This document shows, piece by piece, positions 1 through 8,053 of a stretch of 34,183 nucleotides of DNA. The notes under the pieces are model-generated. The model made no database searches, had not been told where the DNA came from, and worked only from the letters and a program-made list of their open reading frames with translations. The stretch spans positions 1 to 34,183 of the forward strand of contig CALUUV010000009.1 in assembly GCA_944324055.1 (NCBI GenBank), in the 5' to 3' direction. This stretch comes from Candidatus Gastranaerophilales bacterium. Lineage in GTDB: Bacteria > Cyanobacteriota > Vampirovibrionia > Gastranaerophilales > Gastranaerophilaceae. Position 1 is the stretch's first letter, and each line of letters starts with the position of its first letter. A program made the translations under genes and the position numbers.

Positions 1-3000
1 GATTCAATCACTTCAAATGTTGGTGGTAAATTAAATGGTGGTTTAGGTGATGATGTTATAAAAGTAACAGGTGGCACAGCGACTGTAACAGGTGGTGACG
101 GCAATGATAATATTAATTTATCAGGTGGCAGTGGTCATGTTGTTAATGCTGAAAATGGTGCTGATACAATTACCTCAAGCGTTGGTGGAACTTTAAATGG
201 TGAAGCTGGTAATGATGTTATTAATGTAACAAATGGTACAGCAACAGTAAGTGGTGGTGATGATAATGACAACATTACATTAACTGGAGGAAGTAATCAT
301 ACAGTTAATGCTGGAGATGGTGCTGATACAATTACTTCAAATGTTGGCGGAAAATTAAATGGTGAAGCAGGTAATGATGTTATTAAAGTTACAGGTGGAA
401 CTTCGATAGTAACAGGTGGTGACGGTAACGATAAAATAGATTTAACCGGTGGAACAAATCACAATGTTAATGCTGGTCTTGGTGATGATACTATAACATC
501 TGTAGTTGGTGGAACTATTAATGGTGGCGGTGGAAATGATTCAATTTCTGCTACTGGAGGCCCTGTAAATATTACTATTGCAGGTCGTGGAACTCAAATA
601 ATTGATATTGGTGGATTCTTATATGAGGTTACTAATAATAATGCCTCTAGTACTACTTTCTCATATTCAATAGCTCCTGATAATAAAATAACTTTCACAT
701 CTAGTAATTTTACAATTACAGCAAAAAGCAATGTGACAAATAACGTTGAACTTTCTGGATCAAATATAACCTATAATGGTAGTAATGCTGGAGATAAAAT
801 TACTGTATCAGGTGGAAATAATAATATTATAAATGGTGGAACATCTGCGGATAATATAACTTTAACAGGTGGCAGTGGTCATATTGTAAATGCAGGTGCA
901 GGAAATGATACAATCAATTCAAATGTTTCATCAAAAATAAATGGTGAAGAAGGAAATGATGTAATTAATGTAACAGGTGGAACATCAACAGTAAATGGAG
1001 GAAGTGGAACAGATAGTATTACATTAACAGGTGGTAGTAATCATATCGTAAATGCAGGTGCAGATAATGATACAATTACTTCAAGTGTTGGTGGCACCTT
1101 AAATGGTGATGATGGAGATGACAGAATTGAAATTACTGGCGGTGTAGCTGAAGTTGATGGCGGTGCTGGTCATAACACAATTATCATTAATGGTGGAACT
1201 GTAAGTATATTATTTAAAGCTTATGCTACACAAACAATTAATATAGGTGGCATAAACTATGAAGTTACAAACAAAAATGATAGAGATACTGATTTCAAAT
1301 ATTCTCTAGATGCAACAGGTAAAATAACATTTAGTTCAAATAATTTTGATATAGTAGGTCAATCAGATGTTGCTCATAATGTAGTAATAGCCGCATCAGA
1401 TATAACATTTACTGGTGGTAATCAAGGAGATACAATTTCGATAACTAACGGTTTAAATAATGTTATTAATGGTGGTGACGGTTCAGATGTTATAACAGTA
1501 TCAAGTGGTCGTGGCCATGTAATTAATGCAGGTGCAGGAAATGATACAATCACCTCAAGTGTAAGTGGTACTTATAATGGTGATTTAGGTGATGATGTTA
1601 TAAATATTACCGGTGGTACTGCGATAGTAAATGGCGGAGATGGGGCTGATAATATAAATTTAAGTGGCGGTACTAATCATGAAGTTAATGCAGGTATAGG
1701 TAATGACACAATAACTTCAAACGTTGGCGGAACATTAAACGGTGAAGCTGGTAATGATATAATCAAAGTTACTGGAGGAACTGCAACTGTAACAGGTGGA
1801 GACGGTAATGATGATATTAGTTTAACTGGTGGTTCTCGTCATGAAGTTGATGCAGGTATAGGTAATGATACTATATCTACAAGTGTTGGTGGAACTTTAA
1901 ATGGTAATGTCGGTGATGATACTTATAAAGTAACTGGCGGAACTGCTACAATAGATGTTAATGCTGGTAGTGATGTTATGGATGTTACAGGTGGAACTGT
2001 AAATATTTCATTTAATGCTGGCGAAACAAAAACTTTAAATATTAATGGTGTTACTTATAGGGTAACTAATAATAATACTAGAACTACTAATTTTATTTAT
2101 TCAAGAAATAATGCTGGTAAAATAACATTTCGTTCAAATAATTTTACTATCGTAGGTCAAAATGATGTTGCTCATAATGTTGCAATAAATGGTTCAAAGA
2201 TTAATTTTACAGGAAGTAGTTTGAATGATACTATTTCAATTATTTCTGGTAATAATAATGTGATAAATAGTGGTGATGGTGCTGATAACATTACAATATC
2301 AGGAGGAGCTGACCATACAGTAGATACAGGATCAGGTAATGACACCATTACTTCAAGTGTAGATGCAAACATCAATGCAGGTGAAGGTAATAATGTAATT
2401 ACTGTTACAGGTGGTGCTGCTAATATCGAAACAGGTAGTGGAGCCGATTCAATAACATTGTCAGGTGGCGGAAATCATATTGTACAAGCTGGAGCAGGAA
2501 ATGATACAATTAATTCTTCAGTAAAAAGTACTATATATGGTGAAGATGGTAATGATGTAATAAATATAAGCGGAAGTTCATCAGTAATTAATGGTGGGAA
2601 TGGTAATGATTCAATTACATTGACAGGTGGTAGTAATCATACAGTAAATGGTAATGAAGGAAATGATACAATTACATCAAGTGTTGGCGGAATATTGAAT
2701 GGTAATGGTGGCGATGATGAAATTAATTTATCAGGCGGTTCTGCGACAATTGATGGTGGTGGTCAAAATGATGTAATTAATATAACTGGCGGTACAGTAA
2801 CTGTTAAGTTCGCAGCAAATGCAACTCAAACAATTAATATTAATGGCGTAAGTTATATTGTTACAAATAAATTAAATACTAATAGTTCATTTACTTATAC
2901 ATTAGAACCAAACGGAAGATTGACATTCGGTTCAAGTAACTATGAAATAACTGCACAAAATGGTGTTGATCATAATATTATTTTAAGTGGCTCAAATATA

Positions 3001-6000
3001 ACATATAATGGTGGCGACAGAGGAGACACTGTTTCAGTTGTCGGCGGCTCTAACAATGTAATCAATTCAGGAGACGGTAATGATAGTATTACATTATCAG
3101 CAGGAAAGAATCACACAGTAAATGCAGGTGAAGGTAATGATACAATTACTTCTAGTGTAAATTCATTGATTAATGGTGATGGCGGTGATGATGTAATTAA
3201 AATAACTTCAGGTACTTCAACAATTAATGGTGGCGATGGTGCTGATAATATAACATTATCAGGTGGTACAAATCATACAGTAAATGCCGGTAATGGTAAT
3301 GATACAATTACCTCAAGTGTTGGTGGTACATTAAACGGTGATGCGGGTAATGATAATATAAAAGTTACTGGTGGTATTGGAACTGTTCACGGTGGTTTAG
3401 ATGATGATACTATAACAATATCTGCATCTGGAGTTGGTCATAAAGTATATGGTGATGATGGCAACGATAGCATAACATTAGAAGCTAATTCTAGAGGAGA
3501 TGTGTATGGTAATGCAGGTAATGATACTATTACAATCAAATCTGGTTATAATGAAAATATTTATGGCGGTGACGGTAATGATGTATTTAATATTTCAAAT
3601 ACAAAAAATACCGTTTATGGCGAATTAGGTAATGATACGTTTAATATAACTAATTCTTCTTATGCTCATGTATATGGTGGTGATGATGATGATAGATTTA
3701 CAATTACAGGTGGTCACCATAACAGAGTATTTGGAGGTAATGGTAACGATGATTTCTCAACAGGCGGTGGTGCTTATACAAACTTATTATTTGGTGAAGA
3801 TGGAAAAGATAATTTCTTCTTTGAAACAAGTGCATATGATAATAGTGTAGATGCTGGTCGTGGCGATGCATATGATGATACTGCAAGTGGCGATTTAAAA
3901 GATAACTATGTATTCCATGTTGGTCCAAATAGTAGGCCGGGAGCATTTTTACACGCAAATGAAACTCAAGTAATTACAGTTAATGGAATTGAATACACTG
4001 TTACTAATAAAACAAATGATTATAATGTTTTAGTATGTGATACTGATGCTTCAGGAGTTACTCGTTTCTGGCATGCAGACGATTTAATAATCAAAATGAA
4101 TGACAGAAATCAAGGAAGTAATAATGTTTTATTAGACTTTTCAAATTCTTCATTTACAGGCGGAAATATGGGTGATACCATTACTATTTCTGGTATGAAA
4201 AATAATGTTAAAACCTTTAATGGAGATGACGTTATAACTATTGAAAAAGGTCAAGATAACAGAGGTAATGAGGTATTTACAGGCGCCGGTAATGATTTAG
4301 CTACAATAGGAGGATATACAAACTCTGTATATACAGAAGATGGAGATGACACTTTACATATAGTTGAAACAGCAAACCCTAACTTTGGCCAATATGTAGA
4401 TGGCGGAGACGGTGATAATACATTTATCGTTGACGAAGATGTATATAATGCATTTTTAGTTGGTGGTCCAGGGCTAAACATTGTTGACGATAGAGGTGTT
4501 AATACTGTATTAAGCGGATTCCCTCCAGGGGTAGAAAATGCTATTTATTATGATTTACAACCTGGCGAAACAATTGTTGTTGAAATTAATGGTTTACGTT
4601 ATCAATTAACAAATAATGACGGTATCGAACGTAACGTACAAGCATATTATAACTATAAAACAGGTGAAGTAGTATTTACCGCAAAACGAACAACGATCGT
4701 TGCTTTGGATAAGGACAAGCAACATAATGTCCGTATATATGGTGATGAACTTAAATTTTATGGCGGCGATATGGCCGACAAAATAACTGACGCAAGTTCA
4801 GATAGCTTTATTTATGGCGGTTCAGGAAATGATACTATAACATTAATGGGTGAAGGCAGTTCTGCATTTGGTGAAGCCGGAGATGATGTAATTAATCTTA
4901 ATTTTGGTATGTCAAAAGCAAACGGCGGTGATGGAAATGATACTATAAATATTAATAGTGATAATAACAGTGAAATATTTGGCGGTAATGGTAATGATGT
5001 AATTAACGTTAATGGAAACCATAATACAATAAATCATACAAATGAAGGCAACGATTCAGTAATCATTAATGGTAATAATAATACTGCATTAGCCGGTAAT
5101 GGTAATAATACAATTGTTGTTAATGGTAAAGACAATAAAGTTACATCTGGCAGTGGTGATACTAAGGTTAATATAAAAGGTGGTTCAGATAATGAAATAA
5201 CTATAGGTGGTGGTAAAAATAATATTACTATAGGTTCAAATGGATCACATAATACTATTACATCAGGAAATGGTAAGAACGATGTTACAATAAAAGGTTC
5301 AGAAAATACTGTAACAACCGGAAGTGGTGATGACCATTACTATATCACAGGTGGTGGAGCAAATAATATTGATGCCGGTGGTGGAAATAATATTATTGAA
5401 ATTATTGGTAGTGATAAAAATAATATAACAAGTGGTAATGGTGATGATGAATATACAATAAAAGGTGATGGCAACAATATTACAACATCAGGCGGTGATA
5501 ATGAATCATTTATCCAAGGTGATGGCAACATATATAATGGTGGCTCTGGAGAAGATGAAGTAAAAATAAGTGGAGACAATAACTACATATATGGTAATGA
5601 TGGTGACGACACATTTAAACTAACTGATGGTAAAAATAACCATATAGATGGCGGTGCAGGAAATAATATTTTCATAGAAGCCGGTGATGATACAGAAGCA
5701 GGTGATGTTGAAGATAAAACTCCAAATCCGGTAGATGTTAATTTAAAAGTTGATATAGGTTCAGGTGCAAGTAGTTATATATCAACAACAATAAGTTTAA
5801 GAATGTTTGATTTTTCTGTCGATTTTTCAACACAAGAAACATCTTTAAATGCGATGAAGAGAATTGATGATTTGATGGATAAAGTAAATTCTCAATTAAC
5901 AAATTTAGGTGCAACAATAAATCGATTGGAATCAGTAATGGATGCACAAAATGTAAAAATGAATAACTTGATATCTTCATTATCAACAATAAAAGATGTT

Positions 6001-6138
6001 GATATAGCAGAAGAATCATCAACATTTATACGTTATCAAATCCTACAGAATGCAACTGTATCTTTACTAGCAGCATCAAGAAATTTAAAAACAGAATCAA
6101 TACTTGGAATCTTAAATAATGCAACTATAAATAGATAA
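1..6138 (+). CDS. Giant flagellin with RTX-like repeat insert (5' end outside window)
   Basis: Frame 1 is open from base 1 to the TAA at 6136-6138, giving 2045 codons with no start needed inside the window; the GTG at 733 is an internal valine. Residues 1 to about 1900 are Gly/Asn/Asp-rich repeats carrying GGDGNDxI and NAGxGNDTI motifs, like the calcium-binding beta-roll of RTX proteins, interrupted by six modules containing INGxxYxVTN. The last ~130 residues (5737-6135) are not RTX. They match the C-terminal half of the flagellin at 23100, including SSLSTIKD, a following ESS, QILQ and SLLA; 35 of 60 residues are identical over 5902-6081. Flagellin C-termini form the D1/D0 helices of the filament and carry the export and FliS-binding region. 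I infer a flagellin with a huge surface insert, probably exported by the flagellar type III system. The N-terminal flagellin half is not visible, so a secreted beta-roll protein with only a flagellin tail remains possible. It is convergent with the gene at 6146, with 7 bp between stops. Confidence 0.85.
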   Translation, partial: DSITSNVGGKLNGGLGDDVIKVTGGTATVTGGDGNDNINLSGGSGHVVNAENGADTITSSVGGTLNGEAGNDVINVTNGTATVSGGDDNDNITLTGGSNHTVNAGDGADTITSNVGGKLNGEAGNDVIKVTGGTSIVTGGDGNDKIDLTGGTNHNVNAGLGDDTITSVVGGTINGGGGNDSISATGGPVNITIAGRGTQIIDIGGFLYEVTNNNASSTTFSYSIAPDNKITFTSSNFTITAKSNVTNNVELSGSNITYNGSNAGDKITVSGGNNNIINGGTSADNITLTGGSGHIVNAGAGNDTINSNVSSKINGEEGNDVINVTGGTSTVNGGSGTDSITLTGGSNHIVNAGADNDTITSSVGGTLNGDDGDDRIEITGGVAEVDGGAGHNTIIINGGTVSILFKAYATQTINIGGINYEVTNKNDRDTDFKYSLDATGKITFSSNNFDIVGQSDVAHNVVIAASDITFTGGNQGDTISITNGLNNVINGGDGSDVITVSSGRGHVINAGAGNDTITSSVSGTYNGDLGDDVINITGGTAIVNGGDGADNINLSGGTNHEVNAGIGNDTITSNVGGTLNGEAGNDIIKVTGGTATVTGGDGNDDISLTGGSRHEVDAGIGNDTISTSVGGTLNGNVGDDTYKVTGGTATIDVNAGSDVMDVTGGTVNISFNAGETKTLNINGVTYRVTNNNTRTTNFIYSRNNAGKITFRSNNFTIVGQNDVAHNVAINGSKINFTGSSLNDTISIISGNNNVINSGDGADNITISGGADHTVDTGSGNDTITSSVDANINAGEGNNVITVTGGAANIETGSGADSITLSGGGNHIVQAGAGNDTINSSVKSTIYGEDGNDVINISGSSSVINGGNGNDSITLTGGSNHTVNGNEGNDTITSSVGGILNGNGGDDEINLSGGSATIDGGGQNDVINITGGTVTVKFAANATQTININGVSYIVTNKLNTNSSFTYTLEPNGRLTFGSSNYEITAQNGVDHNIILSGSNITYNGGDRGDTVSVVGGSNNVINSGDGNDSITLSAGKNHTVNAGEGNDTITSSVNSLINGDGGDDVIKITSGTSTINGGDGADNITLSGGTNHTVNAGNGNDTITSSVGGTLNGDAGNDNIKVTGGIGTVHGGLDDDTITISASGVGHKVYGDDGNDSITLEANSRGDVYGNAGNDTITIKSGYNENIYGGDGNDVFNISNTKNTVYGELGNDTFNITNSSYAHVYGGDDDDRFTITGGHHNRVFGGNGNDDFSTGGGAYTNLLFGEDGKDNFFFETSAYDNSVDAGRGDAYDDTASGDLKDNYVFHVGPNSRPGAFLHANETQVITVNGIEYTVTNKTNDYNVLVCDTDASGVTRFWHADDLIIKMNDRNQGSNNVLLDFSNSSFTGGNMGDTITISGMKNNVKTFNGDDVITIEKGQDNRGNEVFTGAGNDLATIGGYTNSVYTEDGDDTLHIVETANPNFGQYVDGGDGDNTFIVDEDVYNAFLVGGPGLNIVDDRGVNTVLSGFPPGVENAIYYDLQPGETIVVEINGLRYQLTNNDGIERNVQAYYNYKTGEVVFTAKRTTIVALDKDKQHNVRIYGDELKFYGGDMADKITDASSDSFIYGGSGNDTITLMGEGSSAFGEAGDDVINLNFGMSKANGGDGNDTININSDNNSEIFGGNGNDVINVNGNHNTINHTNEGNDSVIINGNNNTALAGNGNNTIVVNGKDNKVTSGSGDTKVNIKGGSDNEITIGGGKNNITIGSNGSHNTITSGNGKNDVTIKGSENTVTTGSGDDHYYITGGGANNIDAGGGNNIIEIIGSDKNNITSGNGDDEYTIKGDGNNITTSGGDNESFIQGDGNIYNGGSGEDEVKISGDNNYIYGNDGDDTFKLTDGKNNHIDGGAGNNIFIEAGDDTEAGDVEDKTPNPVDVNLKVDIGSGASSYISTTISLRMFDFSVDFSTQETSLNAMKRIDDLMDKVNSQLTNLGATINRLESVMDAQNVKMNNLISSLSTIKDVDIAEESSTFIRYQILQNATVSLLAASRNLKTESILGILNNATINR
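562..780 (+). repeat. Inter-array module 1 (GG-x-LYEVTN type)
   Basis: This is the first of six ~73-residue modules that break the beta-roll array. It has a short strand ending in IDIGG, then a YEVTNN strand, a KITFTSSNF strand and an NVELSGSNITYNG exit. It carries no GNDxI turns. The internal GTG at 733, which could be mistaken for a start, lies inside it. Confidence 0.8.
1198..1416 (+). repeat. Inter-array module 2
   Basis: It has the same 73-residue layout as module 1: a TVSILF entry strand, INIGGINYEVTN, GKITFSSNNF, then NVVIAASDITFTG. Module 1 ends 417 nt upstream. Confidence 0.8.
1996..2214 (+). repeat. Inter-array module 3
   Basis: A 73-residue module with TVNISF, LNINGVTYRVTN, GKITFRSNNF and NVAINGSKINFTG. 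It begins 798 nt after the start of module 2 and is separated from it by 579 nt of array. Confidence 0.8.
2794..3012 (+). repeat. Inter-array module 4
   Basis: A 73-residue module with TVTVKF, ININGVSYIVTN, GRLTFGSSNYEI and NIILSGSNITYNG. It begins exactly 798 nt after module 3, so modules 2-3-4 form a regular 266-residue super-repeat. Confidence 0.8.
3934..4161 (+). repeat. Inter-array module 5 (diverged)
   Basis: A diverged 76-residue copy that keeps ETQVITVNGIEYTVTNKT and the closing SSFTG. The middle strand is replaced by a Trp/His-containing segment (TRFWHADD). It follows a longer array segment of 921 nt. Confidence 0.7.
4540..4764 (+). repeat. Inter-array module 6 (diverged)
   Basis: A diverged 75-residue copy with GETIVVEINGLRYQLTNN, GEVVFTAKRTTIV, then HNVRIYGDELKFYGG. 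It is the last module before the Asn-rich array that leads into the flagellin C-terminus. Confidence 0.7.
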
Positions 6139-6145
6139 GATGAAA

Positions 6146-6892
6146 TTAGAAATGACGTTCTGTTGGTGTTATTAAAACTTTAGCCAGTTTATCAGCACCT
6201 TCAAAAGAACGTTTTGCTAAAACTTCAGAAGATTTTAGGTTGTCATATCTTACAAATTTGTGCTCAATAGTAAATTTCCCATTTTCAATATTTAAAATTA
6301 AATAACAAGATTTAGGTTGTTCAGTAAATGGTCTGCCAACACTTCCTACATTAATAACAGTTTTTCTTGTAGTTGTTTGGAATCCGCAAGGGATATGTGT
6401 ATGCCCACACAAGATAATATTTGCATCTGTTTCGCTTACCATTTCTTCAACTTCTTTAGGAGGAGTATCAGGTAAGATATCTTCATTGTTTCTTCTAGGA
6501 GAACCGTGAACAAGTAAAATCTTTACACCTTCTATTTCAATTAATTTTTGAGCTGGCAAATTTTTTAAAAATTCTTTTTGTTCTTCATTAAGAATATGAG
6601 CATCTTCTTTAAGAGCATTTGCCATAATAGGTGCGCCAGCATCTTTTAAAGAATTGAATAAGTCTTCAGAGTATTCAACTAACATTTTATCTGTATTACC
6701 TTGAATCATTTCAATATTGTTGTATGTGCTAAGGTGCATACAATAATCAATAGTTGGTAATGGCTCAGGTCCAGCTAAAACATAGTCTCCAAGAAATAAT
6801 GTTTTCTCACAATTATTTTTAGAAATGTCGTCCATTACCGCATTAAGTGCAATTAAGTTTGCATGAATATCAGATAAAATTGCTATTTTCAT
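6146..6892 (-). CDS. Calcineurin-like metallophosphoesterase (YfcE/MJ0936-like)
   Basis: A 248-residue single-domain phosphoesterase with the full two-metal signature: SDIHAN (D8, H10), GDYVLAGPEP (D36), QGNTD (N66), LVHGSPR (H129) and CGHTHIP (H164, H166). The family hydrolyses phosphodiesters or phosphomonoesters with Mn or similar metals; the substrate here is unknown. I chose the start at 6892 because it gives the usual MKIAILSDIHAN beginning and is preceded by GAAGAGG about 5 bases upstream. An upstream ATG at 6988 would add 32 hydrophobic residues and run into ispG. It is divergent from ispG with only 29 bp between start codons. Confidence 0.9.
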   Translation of the reverse strand: MKIAILSDIHANLIALNAVMDDISKNNCEKTLFLGDYVLAGPEPLPTIDYCMHLSTYNNIEMIQGNTDKMLVEYSEDLFNSLKDAGAPIMANALKEDAHILNEEQKEFLKNLPAQKLIEIEGVKILLVHGSPRRNNEDILPDTPPKEVEEMVSETDANIILCGHTHIPCGFQTTTRKTVINVGSVGRPFTEQPKSCYLILNIENGKFTIEHKFVRYDNLKSSEVLAKRSFEGADKLAKVLITPTERHF

Positions 6893-6921
6893 TTTTAACC
6901 TCTTCGTTGTACAATTATTAT

Positions 6922-7992
6922 ATGATAAAAAGAAGAAACTCAAAACAAATATTAATAGGTGATGTAAAAATAGGCGGCGGGGCTCCAATATCAGTACAAT
7001 CTATGTGTAATACTGATACTAGAGATGTAGAATCAACAGTTCGCCAAATAAAAGAATTTTCAGAAGCTGGCTGTGATATTGCAAGACTTGCAGTATTGAA
7101 TAAAGATGCAGCTGACGCAATAAAAGAAATTGTTAAAAAAACAGATATTCCATTAGTTGCAGATATTCATTTTGATTATCGTTTAGCAATTCAATGTATA
7201 GAAAATGGAATCCACGCATTAAGAATAAACCCTGGTAATATAGGGAAAAGAGAACATACAGAAAAAGTTGTTAGTTTAGCAAAAACAAACAATGTTCCAA
7301 TAAGAATAGGCATAAATGCCGGATCATTAGAAAAAGAATTAAAAAATAGAGAAGATTTAACACTTGCGCAAAAAATGGTTGAAAGCGCAATGAATCATAT
7401 AAGAATTTTAGAAGATTTGAATTACGATACAATGAAAATTTCGTTAAAATCATCTGATGTAATGACAACAATTGAAGCTTATCGTTTGATGGCAGAGAAA
7501 GTTGAATATCCGCTTCATGTTGGAGTAACAGAGGCAGGTACATTAAAAGGTGGTTTAATAAAATCTTCAGTCGGAATAGGTACTTTATTAGCTGAAGGAA
7601 TCGGTGATACAATTCGAGTATCTTTGACAGAAAATCCGGTAGAAGAAGTTTATGCGGGTTGGGGTATATTAAAATCTTTAGGTCTAAGAGAACGAGGAGT
7701 AAATTTTGTTTCTTGTCCAACTTGTGGAAGAACTCAAATAGATTTAATAGGATTAGCTAAAAAAGTAGAAGAAAAATTTAAAAATGTAGATTTACCAATA
7801 ACTATTGCAACAATGGGATGCCCTGTAAATGGACCTGGAGAAGCATCTCATGCGGATTATGGCATTGCAGGAGCAATAGGAGAAGGTTACATTTTCAAAA
7901 AAGGTGAAATAATAAAAAGAGTTCCAGAAGCTGAATTGTTAAATGAATTAGAAAAAATCATTAAAATAGACTACCCTCAATTAATGAAATAA
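6922..7992 (+). CDS. ispG: 4-hydroxy-3-methylbut-2-enyl-diphosphate synthase IspG
   Basis: The 356-residue bacterial-type IspG (GcpE) carries out the penultimate step of the MEP isoprenoid pathway. It reductively converts MEcPP to HMBPP with a 4Fe-4S cluster. The N-terminus MIKRRNSKQILIGDVKIGGG and the following GAPISVQSM are typical. The C-terminal cluster domain shows CPTCGRTQ (C265, C268), MGCPVNGPGEA (C300) and E307, the expected three cysteines plus glutamate. The domain arrangement is the short form (TIM barrel plus cluster domain) without the plant-type insert. The start at 6922 fits family length. There is no convincing ribosome binding site, and the ATG follows directly on an AT-rich stretch shared with the divergent gene. 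A longer in-frame start at 6847 would overlap the neighbour and adds unrelated residues. Confidence 0.95.
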   Translation: MIKRRNSKQILIGDVKIGGGAPISVQSMCNTDTRDVESTVRQIKEFSEAGCDIARLAVLNKDAADAIKEIVKKTDIPLVADIHFDYRLAIQCIENGIHALRINPGNIGKREHTEKVVSLAKTNNVPIRIGINAGSLEKELKNREDLTLAQKMVESAMNHIRILEDLNYDTMKISLKSSDVMTTIEAYRLMAEKVEYPLHVGVTEAGTLKGGLIKSSVGIGTLLAEGIGDTIRVSLTENPVEEVYAGWGILKSLGLRERGVNFVSCPTCGRTQIDLIGLAKKVEEKFKNVDLPITIATMGCPVNGPGEASHADYGIAGAIGEGYIFKKGEIIKRVPEAELLNELEKIIKIDYPQLMK

Positions 7993-8053
7993 CTTGCTAA
8001 TTTTGAAAATGTATTATAAAATTAAGAAATAGATAGAGGATTATTAAAGGTAA

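Larger units (their letters stand above)
1..5700 (+). repeat. RTX-like repeat array, 54-residue (162-nt) unit
   Basis: The array lies inside the giant flagellin gene. GNDxI-type turns recur every 19, 17 and 18 residues, and the set of three repeats as a 54-residue unit. The same GCTGATACAATTAC string starts at 160 and again at 322, exactly 162 nt apart. The three sub-units read roughly TGGSNHTVNAGxGND, SSVGGTLNGxxGND and VTGGTATVNGGxGND. Units differ mostly at synonymous positions, so they are not brand-new copies. From about 3400 onward the units become irregular, and from about 4950 they become very Asn-rich (NNT, NNI) with weaker Asp turns. Confidence 0.9.

Noticed and set aside
1-3400. 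CRISPR-like or tandem DNA repeat array
   Set aside because: The 162-nt repeats are in-frame coding units with mostly synonymous differences and no spacer structure.
1-5700. Typical RTX toxin, hemolysin or type I-secreted adhesin
   Set aside because: The C-terminus is a flagellin domain rather than a type I secretion signal, and no ABC exporter or membrane fusion protein is nearby.
733-6138. A complete 1801-residue ORF starting at GTG 733
   Set aside because: The frame is open with the same repeat pattern from base 1, there is no ribosome site before 733, and the GTG lies inside repeat module 1. The gene is simply truncated at the left edge.
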